From the NCBI GenBank assembly GCA_019417975.1, contig DYCT01000056.1:1-9555 (forward strand): DNA of 9,555 nt, written 5' to 3'. The position numbers and the translations under genes are program-made. The notes under the pieces are model-generated. The model had not been told where the DNA came from and made no database searches. It saw nothing but the letters and a program-made list of their open reading frames with translations. Of this stretch, positions 1 to 7,235 are shown one piece after another. Within the stretch, counting starts at the first letter, position 1; the number at the start of each line of letters is the position of its first letter. This DNA comes from Bacteroides sp. Its GTDB lineage: Bacteria > Bacteroidota > Bacteroidia > Bacteroidales > Bacteroidaceae.

Positions 1-25
1 ATTTAAAATACTCTATAAATGTCAC

Positions 26-874
26 TTGTTAAAACCATCTGTCATTATCCAAATGGATGGAGGCATCTGTTCACAAATGCATTTTTATTTGATAGGATGC
101 TTATTTCAACACAAAGGCTACAATATCGAGTTCGATTTACATTGGTTTAAGGTTTCAGGAAAAGATTCGAAAGGGATGTTTTGCAGAAACTTCGACTTGC
201 TAAAATTATTTCCATCGCTTCCTTTCCACAAAGCGTCACGATTCAAATCACGCCTTTATCATCTCCTCTTCCTACATAACAACGACTATTTCGGAGAGAA
301 CGAACTGGATTATCTGAATCTGACTCCTCCGCTATATCTGGACGGATACTATAAAAACCCAGACAATCTTTACAGCCAGCTCTTTCAACAGCAGTTTACC
401 CTCAATACCGATGTGCTCGATACTCCAAACCAAACCATCAGGAAGCAAATATGCCAAACCAAAGACGCCACAGCCATCCACGTCCGCCGTGGAGACCTTG
501 CCACCTATCATCCGGCATATGGAAATCCTTGTACCATCTCCTATTTTTCACATGCCATCGAATACCTGACCCAACAATACAGTCCTGGATGCTTTTTCAT
601 CTTCTCCGACGAGTCGGACTGGTGTCAAAAAGAACTCATTCCACAGCTACCTGCTACCGGAAACTATCAGCTGATAGACATAAATGGCTCAGACAAAGGA
701 TACATGGATTTAGTATTAATGGCATCGTGCAAGCATCTCATCACCAGCCAAGGGTCATTAGGGAAATTTGCCGCCTTGCTAAAACAACAAAAAGGCACTA
801 CAATCGTTTACAATAATGAATACAACAAAGAATGGAATGACATCCTACCGGATTCTATACTAATAGGAAACTAA
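26..874 (+). CDS. GT11-family alpha-1,2-fucosyltransferase-like glycosyltransferase (5' end uncertain)
   Basis: Likely a cytoplasmic glycosyltransferase adding fucose, by family analogy from GDP-fucose, to the growing glycan. Seen: an N-terminal IIQMDGGICSQM segment (residues 7-18) in place of the usual GGLGNQM-type GT11 start; YLDGYYKNPDNL (104-115), matching the family's GYFQ segment; the hallmark IHVRRGDL (151-158, HxRRxD type, associated with GDP-fucose binding); FIFSDESDW (191-199); and YMDLVLMASCKHLIT (227-240). The 282 aa length is normal for GT11. The motif after residue 240 reads SQGSLGKF instead of the common NSSFSWW type, so acceptor or donor specificity may differ. The start is unsure: position 26 is a TTG, and the frame stays open to the left edge, so the gene could begin upstream of the window. 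An ATG at 19 lies one frame off. The stop directly abuts the next gene's ATG, which implies one operon. The GT11 family is fairly sure; the fucose donor is inferred. Confidence 0.8.
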   Translation: MLKPSVIIQMDGGICSQMHFYLIGCLFQHKGYNIEFDLHWFKVSGKDSKGMFCRNFDLLKLFPSLPFHKASRFKSRLYHLLFLHNNDYFGENELDYLNLTPPLYLDGYYKNPDNLYSQLFQQQFTLNTDVLDTPNQTIRKQICQTKDATAIHVRRGDLATYHPAYGNPCTISYFSHAIEYLTQQYSPGCFFIFSDESDWCQKELIPQLPATGNYQLIDINGSDKGYMDLVLMASCKHLITSQGSLGKFAALLKQQKGTTIVYNNEYNKEWNDILPDSILIGN

Positions 875-2353
875 ATGAAACAATCCGATTCTTACAAGTC
901 AATAGCCAAAGGGACTGCCACTTTTGGAGGTATACAAGTTTTCAACATTCTCATCAACCTGATTCGCGGAAAACTTGTTGCTATTCTGTTGGGGACAGAA
1001 GGAATGGGTATTGCCTCCTTGCTAACGACAGCAGCCAACAGCATTCAGCAATTAAGTTCGCTCGGACTAAACCTAAGCATTGTAAAAGAAGTATCGCAAG
1101 CCAATGAGAATCAAAATCCGACACTCCTGACTCAAGTCATCAAATTGTCCGGAAAGCTACTACGCCTTACCTCTCTGCTTGGTGCCTTACTCACTTGTTG
1201 CCTCTCCGGACTTCTCAGCGAGTGGACTTTCGGTTCTACCCACTATCAATGGTATTTTATCGGATTGTCCGTCTTTATATTCCTAACCACCCTATCCAAC
1301 GGTGAATTATCAATCTTGCAAGGCATACGTGCCATTAGGAAATTAGCCTATGCTTCGGTTATCGGTTCCATCACCGGTCTGCTCATCGGTGTACCGCTTT
1401 ATTATTATTTCGGATACGACGGTATCGTACCGGCTATGATAATCCTATCGTTGTCACTGTACATCTTTTACTACTACCAGCGTCGCTGTGCTGTCCAGAC
1501 AGAAATAGTAGAGACCCCAAGCATCCTATCTCCGCAAACCAAGCAAATGCTATCGTTAGGTATTGTCATGATGCTATCTACCTTATTAGGTACACTTGCC
1601 AGCTACTTGTTAAACTTGTTTATCCGCAACATCGGTTCGTTGGACGATGTAGGTCTGTACCAAGCAGCACACTCCATCACAAACCAATATTCAGGTTTGG
1701 TCTTTACCGCCATCAGCATGGATTTCATGCCACGTCTGGCTGCCATCAACACAAACAATAGCAAAGTACGCCTTCTGGTAAACCAACAAACAGAAATTAT
1801 TTCCTTGGCAATTACCCCTCTGGTTCTTACTGTCATCTTGTTGGCTCCTACCATCATCCGCCTACTGCTAACCGACAAATTCTTGTCTCTCATCCCCGTC
1901 ATCCGTCTGATGGCAATCGGCATTTTGTTTAAATCTATCTCGTTCCCCATGGGTTATATCTCGTTTGCCAAAGGAGATAAGCGCACGTTCTTTTGGCTGG
2001 AAGGCATTTCAAGCAATCTGCTTACCTTAACATTCAACTGCATTGCTTTTTATTACTGGGGTATCGTAGGCGTCAGCATTGCTTTTACCAGCGTGTTTGC
2101 CATCTACACCTTTATATATATATACCTAACCCATCGGTTGTATCACTTCAAGCACACCCGGTCCTGCATAAGAATAATCATCACGTTAATCTTATTCGGC
2201 ATTGCCGGACTCGCTTGCAGTTTTATTTCTCAACCCATTTATGCTTATCCCCTTACTGCAGGGATAACAATCATTGCCACAATCTACAGCCTACGCGAGT
2301 TAAACAAACGCCTAAGTTTGCTGCAATTTATTAAGAACAAAATCAAACGCTAA
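875..2353 (+). CDS. wzx: Wzx-type O-antigen/polysaccharide flippase
   Basis: An inner-membrane translocase expected to flip undecaprenyl-diphosphate-linked oligosaccharide units from the cytoplasmic to the periplasmic face (MOP/MVF superfamily, O-antigen translocase group). The 492 aa sequence is almost wholly hydrophobic, with roughly 12-14 candidate membrane segments. Clear ones lie near residues 33-55, 100-115, 125-142, 157-178, 183-201, 226-250, 308-332, 340-362, 378-398, 400-420, 432-452 and 455-472. The N-terminal KGTATFGGIQVFNILINLI followed by RGKLVAILLGTEGMG is typical of Bacteroidales Wzx proteins. A basic tail (KNKIKR) closes the protein. The ATG follows the preceding TAA with no gap, so translation is probably coupled. 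Its presence implies a Wzx-dependent route rather than an ABC exporter. No Wzy polymerase or chain-length regulator is visible, so a polymer or a single transferred oligosaccharide are both possible. Confidence 0.9.
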   Translation: MKQSDSYKSIAKGTATFGGIQVFNILINLIRGKLVAILLGTEGMGIASLLTTAANSIQQLSSLGLNLSIVKEVSQANENQNPTLLTQVIKLSGKLLRLTSLLGALLTCCLSGLLSEWTFGSTHYQWYFIGLSVFIFLTTLSNGELSILQGIRAIRKLAYASVIGSITGLLIGVPLYYYFGYDGIVPAMIILSLSLYIFYYYQRRCAVQTEIVETPSILSPQTKQMLSLGIVMMLSTLLGTLASYLLNLFIRNIGSLDDVGLYQAAHSITNQYSGLVFTAISMDFMPRLAAINTNNSKVRLLVNQQTEIISLAITPLVLTVILLAPTIIRLLLTDKFLSLIPVIRLMAIGILFKSISFPMGYISFAKGDKRTFFWLEGISSNLLTLTFNCIAFYYWGIVGVSIAFTSVFAIYTFIYIYLTHRLYHFKHTRSCIRIIITLILFGIAGLACSFISQPIYAYPLTAGITIIATIYSLRELNKRLSLLQFIKNKIKR

Positions 2354-2358
2354 TCATC

Positions 2359-3342
2359 ATGAAACCATTAGTATCTGTCCTCATCCTTACATACAACCAA
2401 GAAAAATACATAGAACAAACATTATTGGCTGCCGTCAACCAACAATGCAATTTCCCCTACGAGATTGTAATAAGCGATGACCACTCGACCGACAATACTC
2501 TTGATATTTGTCGGAAATTCGAAGCTCAATACCCCGACAAAATACGCCTTATTGCCAATCCGATAAACAAAGGAGTGATAGACAATTACTATGACAGCTT
2601 GTTCATGTGCGAAGGTGACTATATTGCCGATTGTGCAGGAGACGACTATTGGACAGACCCTCACAAGCTGCAACGCCAAGCAGAAATACTCCAGAAACAT
2701 CCGGAAGTATCTCTTACCTATACAGACTATTGTCACTACTTGCAGGCATCCGGCACATACGTACATCACCGGCAAAAGAGCAGAACCAACGGAAAAGATG
2801 GCTTAGTGACAGCAGAAGAACATATCTACGAACTGCTGAACCAAAACTATGCCCCTTTTATCTTTGTTGGGACCTCGTGTTTTCGAAAAGATGTACTGAT
2901 AGAACAATATAAAAAGTATACCAACTATTTCCGCGATAAGACATATACATGCGAAGATTTCCAGCTCGTATTCTTCCTGCTCCAAGCCGGACCATTCTAC
3001 TGTGAACACGTTGAGACTACAGCTTACCGTATTTTAGATGACAGTATAAGTCATTGCCAGACTCCTCAGAAATTGTTTCAATATACTTACGGTGTATTCC
3101 GGCTACGCACACAACTTATCAAAGAATTCGGATTCGATGCCTCTCGCTGCCATCAATTTCTGACAGGCTACACCATTCCACTGCTGTCGCTTACCACTAC
3201 ATTGAAACTTAAGAAGGAACAAAAAGCGATTATCAACACCTTGAAAGAATTGCACTACCAACCCAACTGGCATGTCCGTATCCACTTACTGATAGCCTCC
3301 AATCCCATCTCGTCTTGGCTCTTCAGAATACTAAAACGATAA
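2359..3342 (+). CDS. Family 2 glycosyltransferase (GT-A fold)
   Basis: A cytoplasmic, nucleotide-sugar-dependent glycosyltransferase expected to add one residue of the repeat unit. Seen: the GT2 start VSVLILTYNQEKYIEQTL (residues 5-22), the nucleotide-binding SDDHSTDNT (39-47), the metal-binding DXD-type site in DCAGDDYWTDP (91-101), YTDY (121-124), and a CED at 198-200 in the position of the catalytic-base ED/ExD motif. The 327 aa length is usual for single-domain GT2 enzymes of capsule loci, and no membrane segment is apparent. The gene lies 5 nt after wzx, in the same operon. Its stop codon TAA (3340-3342) is followed at once by the stop of the oppositely oriented gene, so no terminator fits between them. 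Family assignment is firm; donor, acceptor and linkage cannot be read from the sequence. Confidence 0.9.
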   Translation: MKPLVSVLILTYNQEKYIEQTLLAAVNQQCNFPYEIVISDDHSTDNTLDICRKFEAQYPDKIRLIANPINKGVIDNYYDSLFMCEGDYIADCAGDDYWTDPHKLQRQAEILQKHPEVSLTYTDYCHYLQASGTYVHHRQKSRTNGKDGLVTAEEHIYELLNQNYAPFIFVGTSCFRKDVLIEQYKKYTNYFRDKTYTCEDFQLVFFLLQAGPFYCEHVETTAYRILDDSISHCQTPQKLFQYTYGVFRLRTQLIKEFGFDASRCHQFLTGYTIPLLSLTTTLKLKKEQKAIINTLKELHYQPNWHVRIHLLIASNPISSWLFRILKR

Positions 3343-4287
3343 TTACATCATTCGCAAGGCCATACGCCATGCCCCTCTTCCTCCTGCTTGAGTGTATCTA
3401 TACAGAAATAGTCCAGCTATATGCCGAAGGAACGAAGCCGGAAGAATGGATTCAGCCTGCTGCAAACAATGTGTAGCCAAATCGCAACGACCTTCTCTCG
3501 CTAACCACCCTGCCATGATGCAACGGCGATAATACAATGCCAATAGGCAGGATTGCTTCACCCTCAAATCAAAATGACCATTCGCTACATACTTTCGAAC
3601 GGCTTCCATTGACTTATCGGTCCATTTATAACGAGAAGAAAAGCTACTACCCGTAATACTTTCATCGTGAACATAAATCCGATGAAAAGCTTTATCGCGA
3701 TACCACTCCATTGCAGGAGATGCCAACAACACACGTACGCCAAGCTCCCAATCTCCCCAAGTAAGCAAATCCTCATTCCACAACACCGACCGGAAGAAGT
3801 CGGTCCGATATACAGCTGCTTGTGTAGGAAGTAATCCCATCAAAATCTGAAGAACAGGCAAGCTTGAATAAACCGAATCGCGTATCACACTCCTCTTCGA
3901 TGTACAAACCACTGTCTTTACCCCCAACACATCTACATGCCACGCCTTTATCAAGGGCAACACAGTAGAAATAAAATCGGATGAGAGTTCATCGTCCGAA
4001 TCGAAAAAATAAAGATACGGTGTGTCGCAATGCTTCACGCCCGTATTCCGAGCACTATTGGCTCCTTTCTTCAACTCTTGATATACCTCAACACGAAAAT
4101 CTGCCGTCTGATGTTCCTGCTGAAATGTTTTACACAGCTCCAAAGAATTGTCGGCTGACCCATTATCCACCAATATGAGTTGCAATGGTCGATAATCCTG
4201 CGCCAATACAGACTTAAAAGTAGTATCTAAATACGATGCCCGATTGTATACCGGAATGATAATCGAAATTTCAAATTCATTCGTCAT
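3343..4287 (-). CDS. Family 2 glycosyltransferase (GT-A fold)
   Basis: A second GT2 enzyme, on the opposite strand and last in the leftward operon. Seen: SIIIPVYNRASYL (residues 8-20), LVDNGSADNSLEL (39-51), a ARNTGV segment (79-84), the DXD site FFDSDDELSSDF (94-105), and WGDWELGVRVL (177-187), which resembles the catalytic ED region with GDWE in place of the usual ED pair. A conserved-looking YVHDESITGSS stretch (205-215) follows. Length is 314 aa. The ATG lies 10 nt after the aminotransferase stop, so cotranscription is likely. Being in the same operon as the 3-amino-3,6-dideoxyhexose genes, it is a reasonable candidate for the transferase using that sugar, but this rests on position only. 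It abuts the other GT2 gene tail to tail with no spacer. The two are not close copies beyond shared family motifs. Confidence 0.88.
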   Translation of the reverse strand: MTNEFEISIIIPVYNRASYLDTTFKSVLAQDYRPLQLILVDNGSADNSLELCKTFQQEHQTADFRVEVYQELKKGANSARNTGVKHCDTPYLYFFDSDDELSSDFISTVLPLIKAWHVDVLGVKTVVCTSKRSVIRDSVYSSLPVLQILMGLLPTQAAVYRTDFFRSVLWNEDLLTWGDWELGVRVLLASPAMEWYRDKAFHRIYVHDESITGSSFSSRYKWTDKSMEAVRKYVANGHFDLRVKQSCLLALYYRRCIMAGWLAREGRCDLATHCLQQAESILPASFLRHIAGLFLYRYTQAGGRGAWRMALRMM

Positions 4288-4297
4288 AACAATACTT

Positions 4298-5401
4298 TTA
4301 TCGGAACGAATTAACAGCGGCTATCACAGCAGCCACTTCGTCGGCTGTCATTACCGGACTAATCGGCAAGCTGAGTTCTTCACGATGAATCTGTTCCGTA
4401 ATCGGATAAACACATTCATTCCATTCGCGATACGCATCCTGTTTATGTGGTGGTATCGGATAATGAATCAAAGTCTGCACGCCCCAGTCGCGCAAATGAG
4501 CCTGCAATGCATCTCTGCGATAACTCAGCACCGGATAGATATGAAATACATGACTATCCCTCTCTCCCCAATATGGAAGCTTCACTTCGGGATGAACAAT
4601 ACCTTGAACATAAGCTTCAGCCACCCGCCTGCGTTGCTCATTGTCAGCATCCAAACGCCTCAACTTGCAACGAAGCACAGCTGCCTGCACTTCATCCAAA
4701 CGACTGTTTATACCTTGATATCGGAATACATATTTCACAGACGAACCATAATTGGCCAAGACACGTACAGTTTCGGCCAATCGGTCATCGTTGGTTGTCA
4801 CAGCTCCCCCATCGCCTAAAGCTCCTAAGTTCTTTCCTGGATAGAAACTAAAGCCGGACACATCACCCAGATTACCGGCTCGTTTCCCATGATAATAAGC
4901 TCCATGAGCTTGTGCCGAGTCCTCGATAATCTTCAGCCCATATTTATCCGCAATCGTCCTTACCGAATCCATATCGGCAGTCTGTCCGTAAAGATGCACA
5001 ACCATAATGACTTTGGTACGTGGGGTAATCAATGCTTCTATGCAAGCTGGGTTTATCAAATAAGTTTCAGCAGTTGGTTCACAAAGCACAGGTTTCAAGC
5101 CATTGCGCGAAATAGCCAGAATCGTAGCAATATACGTATTGGCCGGTACAATCACCTCATCCCCGGGAGCTAAGACGCCCAATTCCATATATCCACGAAT
5201 CACCAGTGCCAATGCATCCAATCCATTGGCAACACCGATACAATGCTTCACCCCACAATAGGCGGCAAACTCTTTCTCAAACAAGACAACTTGTTCACCT
5301 AATAAATAATAGCCCGACCGCACTACTCTATCTACCTCACTTGAAAGCTCAGGCTGGAAAGATTCTGTAATACGCTGAAGATCTAAAAATCTCACATTCA
5401 T
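4298..5401 (-). CDS. fdtB: dTDP-3-amino-3,6-dideoxyhexose transaminase (DegT/DnrJ/EryC1/StrS family, FdtB/QdtB-like)
   Basis: A PLP-dependent sugar aminotransferase expected to transfer an amino group from glutamate to C3 of a dTDP-3-keto-6-deoxyhexose, giving dTDP-Fuc3N or dTDP-Qui3N. Seen: FLDLQRI start (residues 5-11), IGVANGLDALALVIRG (55-70, phosphate-binding region and characteristic of the 3-aminotransferase subgroup), VIVPANTYIATILA (83-96), the PLP-ring EDSAQAHGA (160-168, Asp161), and SGFSFYPGKNLGALGDGGA (182-200) with Lys190 as the Schiff-base lysine. GINSRLDEVQAA (230-241) and IHYPIPPHKQDAY (312-324) follow. The 367 aa length is typical and all key residues are present, so the enzyme should be active. 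It overlaps the upstream GNAT gene by ATGA (5398-5401), implying translational coupling. The class is sure. The C3 assignment comes from the GVANGLDAL signature and the adjacent ketoisomerase. Whether the sugar is galacto or gluco depends on that ketoisomerase. Confidence 0.88.
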   Translation of the reverse strand: MNVRFLDLQRITESFQPELSSEVDRVVRSGYYLLGEQVVLFEKEFAAYCGVKHCIGVANGLDALALVIRGYMELGVLAPGDEVIVPANTYIATILAISRNGLKPVLCEPTAETYLINPACIEALITPRTKVIMVVHLYGQTADMDSVRTIADKYGLKIIEDSAQAHGAYYHGKRAGNLGDVSGFSFYPGKNLGALGDGGAVTTNDDRLAETVRVLANYGSSVKYVFRYQGINSRLDEVQAAVLRCKLRRLDADNEQRRRVAEAYVQGIVHPEVKLPYWGERDSHVFHIYPVLSYRRDALQAHLRDWGVQTLIHYPIPPHKQDAYREWNECVYPITEQIHREELSLPISPVMTADEVAAVIAAVNSFR

Positions 5402-6339
5402 AACTTCAATTCATAAGAGTCAAACATCACAGCTCTGCCTCCACAAGTCTCTTTGCGGAATATCAGATTCTCATTTAGCACCCATCCACCCTCTTCATTC
5501 GAGTTTCCAATATCTACATAGCGGTGCGGATGCTCCACCTCGTAAGTCGTATGATAGAACAATTTATCCAATACTCCCAATTCCATTCCTTCATCGGTTG
5601 CCGAACTGTATTGGATATGAATAAGATTATTCATCAAATAATTGACACAGCCACCTACAACCCGGCCATCCATCCGGGCTTCGAGCAACTGAATGTGAGC
5701 AGGGAACTTGTTATACAAATAGGTTATTTCCTCAAGGCTATGCACTGGATGTACCCGGTATTTCTCCTGAAGGCGACTTTCCAATACATCCCAGAATGGT
5801 GCGAAATCCGTAGACTGTACAATCTCAACTCCGGCTTCCTCACATTTTTTCAAATGACGACGACGAATCCGACTAAACGGAATAGGGTCTGCACAATCAA
5901 TAACCGTTGATATCAGCCTACGGTCAATAATTGCATGATGACGAAAAAGCGCATACAAGTCTTCTTCCGCCGGATAATTATGATAAATATACGGAACAGG
6001 ACGATACACTACTTTCTGCATTCCCATTTGTTCACGCAAATAAGCCAACCATTCGTCAAAGAGAGAAAGTACCTGCACAGCCACAATCTCACGCCCCATT
6101 ACCAACCCTCCATAAGTCAACCCTTGATGAGTATAAAGTGTATGTTCCTCCATTCGAACATTGGCAGGCATCACTGCCAACAGTTTGTTTCGTTCGTAAA
6201 AAAGGAAAGAACAATCGGTAAAACGGTCGGAATGATATTCCATATAGTCACGCTTAAATAGGAAAGTCCCATTCTTTGACCGGTCTATAAACGCATCCCA
6301 TTCCGCCCGATGCGAAGAGTCATATTTTACTATTTGCAT
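5398..6339 (-). CDS. GNAT/FemAB-like acyltransferase, candidate sugar N-acyltransferase
   Basis: A 313 aa protein resembling the FemAB-type GNAT superfamily (Acetyltransf_6-like). Seen: MQIVKYDSSHRAEWDAFIDR start and NGTFLFKRDYMEYHSDRF (residues 23-40), typical of this group; a mid-region with IRRRHLKKCEEAGVEI (158-173); and a C-terminal GNAT-like part with IQLLEARMDGRVVGGCVNYL (216-235), HIQYSSATDEG (241-251), and DIGNSNEEGGWVLNENLIFRK (276-296). It lies between the ketoisomerase and aminotransferase genes, overlapping the first by 10 nt and the second by 4 nt. Inferred role: N-acylation, likely acetylation, of the 3-amino group on the dTDP-sugar, the step done by the hexapeptide-repeat enzymes FdtC/QdtC in other organisms. 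No left-handed beta-helix acyltransferase is present in the window. It could instead modify another sugar or transfer an aminoacyl group; acyl donor and acceptor are not readable. Confidence 0.7.
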   Translation of the reverse strand: MQIVKYDSSHRAEWDAFIDRSKNGTFLFKRDYMEYHSDRFTDCSFLFYERNKLLAVMPANVRMEEHTLYTHQGLTYGGLVMGREIVAVQVLSLFDEWLAYLREQMGMQKVVYRPVPYIYHNYPAEEDLYALFRHHAIIDRRLISTVIDCADPIPFSRIRRRHLKKCEEAGVEIVQSTDFAPFWDVLESRLQEKYRVHPVHSLEEITYLYNKFPAHIQLLEARMDGRVVGGCVNYLMNNLIHIQYSSATDEGMELGVLDKLFYHTTYEVEHPHRYVDIGNSNEEGGWVLNENLIFRKETCGGRAVMFDSYELKL

Positions 6340-7235
6340 TTCTTATACATTAAAAAATCATTGTAGTCACGTATATAGTCTGCCTCATCGTATTTATCCG
6401 AAGCCAAAACCAAGCATACAGAGCCCGAAGAAAAATCGTCCAACGTACGCCAAATGCCGGGCACTACATACAAAGCCTGATAAGGTCTGTTTAAAGTAAA
6501 CGTGCGCTTTACCCTACCGTCGTCCAACGTAACCGAGAAGCAACCGCTTGCAGCCACCAAAATTTGTTGCAAATTGCGATGTGCATGACCGCCTCTGCTC
6601 TCCCCGCCCGGCACATCATATAAATAATAAGCACGTTTCACATCAAACGGAATTTCTACTCGATTATTCAAAGCTGTAAGGTTTCCGGCACGATTATGTT
6701 CCTTAGGCAGTTCAAATATACCACAGTTCCAAACCGTAGAAAACATTCGGTCAAACAGTTGTGGTAAAGGTAGTAAATCCACCATAGGCAAAAATTCTAA
6801 GGAATTTTGTTTCTTCAATCGGCAAAACTCATCATAGTCCCAAATATAATCAGCCGGAGCATAAGCAGTCGATGACAACACCAGACACAAAGAGTTTGTC
6901 GAGAAATTCTCCATCGTACGCCAAGTCATCCGAGGAACATATACCCCCATGTACGATCTATTTAATGAATAGCGAGTAGTCTGAGTGCCATCGTCTAATA
7001 CGACATCGAAACTGCCAGAAAGGGCTACGATAAACTCTTCCTGCTCCCGAAATGCATGACTTCCACGTTTCTCCCCGCCCGGCACATCATATATCCAATA
7101 AGCCCGAGCTATCTTGAAAGGGATATGTCGCAGTTCTTCGATAAAGGAAAGATTCCCTCTGTCGTCAACTATTTTAGGCAACTGTATCAGTCTATCTTTC
7201 AACAAGCCGTTTCGTTCTTGCACTTCTACACTCAT
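6330..7235 (-). CDS. fdtA: Tandem FdtA/QdtA (WxcM-like cupin) dTDP-4-keto-6-deoxyglucose 3,4-ketoisomerase fusion
   Basis: Expected to isomerise dTDP-4-keto-6-deoxyglucose to the 3-keto form, the step before FdtB. At 301 aa it is about twice the usual ~140 aa because two cupin domains are fused: roughly residues 13-143 and 165-301, with a period of exactly 157 codons. Matching pairs are YDVPGGEKRG (49-58) and YDVPGGESRG (206-215), VLDDG (79-83) and TLDDG (236-240), TWRTMENFS (104-112) and IWRTLDDFS (261-269), ADYIWDYDEF (128-137) and ADYIRDYNDF. The C-terminal half has the active-site pair His217-Ala-His219. The N-terminal half has His60-Ala-Phe62, so it lacks the second histidine. The C-terminal half is therefore the likely catalyst and the N-terminal half may be structural or altered. 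It is the first gene of the leftward operon, about 30 nt downstream of a Bacteroides-type promoter element. Family firm; galacto versus gluco product uncertain. Confidence 0.88.
   Translation of the reverse strand: MSVEVQERNGLLKDRLIQLPKIVDDRGNLSFIEELRHIPFKIARAYWIYDVPGGEKRGSHAFREQEEFIVALSGSFDVVLDDGTQTTRYSLNRSYMGVYVPRMTWRTMENFSTNSLCLVLSSTAYAPADYIWDYDEFCRLKKQNSLEFLPMVDLLPLPQLFDRMFSTVWNCGIFELPKEHNRAGNLTALNNRVEIPFDVKRAYYLYDVPGGESRGGHAHRNLQQILVAASGCFSVTLDDGRVKRTFTLNRPYQALYVVPGIWRTLDDFSSGSVCLVLASDKYDEADYIRDYNDFLMYKKCK
6599..6622. repeat. 24 bp direct repeat, copy 1 (in the fused ketoisomerase gene)
   Basis: Identical to 7070-7093 at an offset of 471 bp, exactly 157 codons, so both copies are in the same reading frame. 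It encodes the YDVPGGE-containing loop just before the active-site histidines in the C-terminal domain. It is the best-conserved trace of the internal domain duplication. Confidence 0.9.
7070..7093. repeat. 24 bp direct repeat, copy 2 (in the fused ketoisomerase gene)
   Basis: The partner of 6599-6622, in the N-terminal domain of the same gene. The flanking bases diverge at once on both sides. Recombination between the copies would delete 471 bp in frame and leave a single-domain protein. Confidence 0.9.

Noticed and set aside
2359..4287. The two convergent GT2 genes as an inverted duplication.
   Set aside because: They share only general family motifs; the C-terminal halves and the DXD surroundings (DCAGDDYW versus FFDSDDE) differ clearly.
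4447..4851. Long open frame on the plus strand opposite the aminotransferase gene (134 codons), and similar antisense frames at 1603-1950, 2422-2775 and 8423-8896.
   Set aside because: They lie entirely within firmly assigned genes and their translations show no recognisable domain or normal composition, so they look like shadows.
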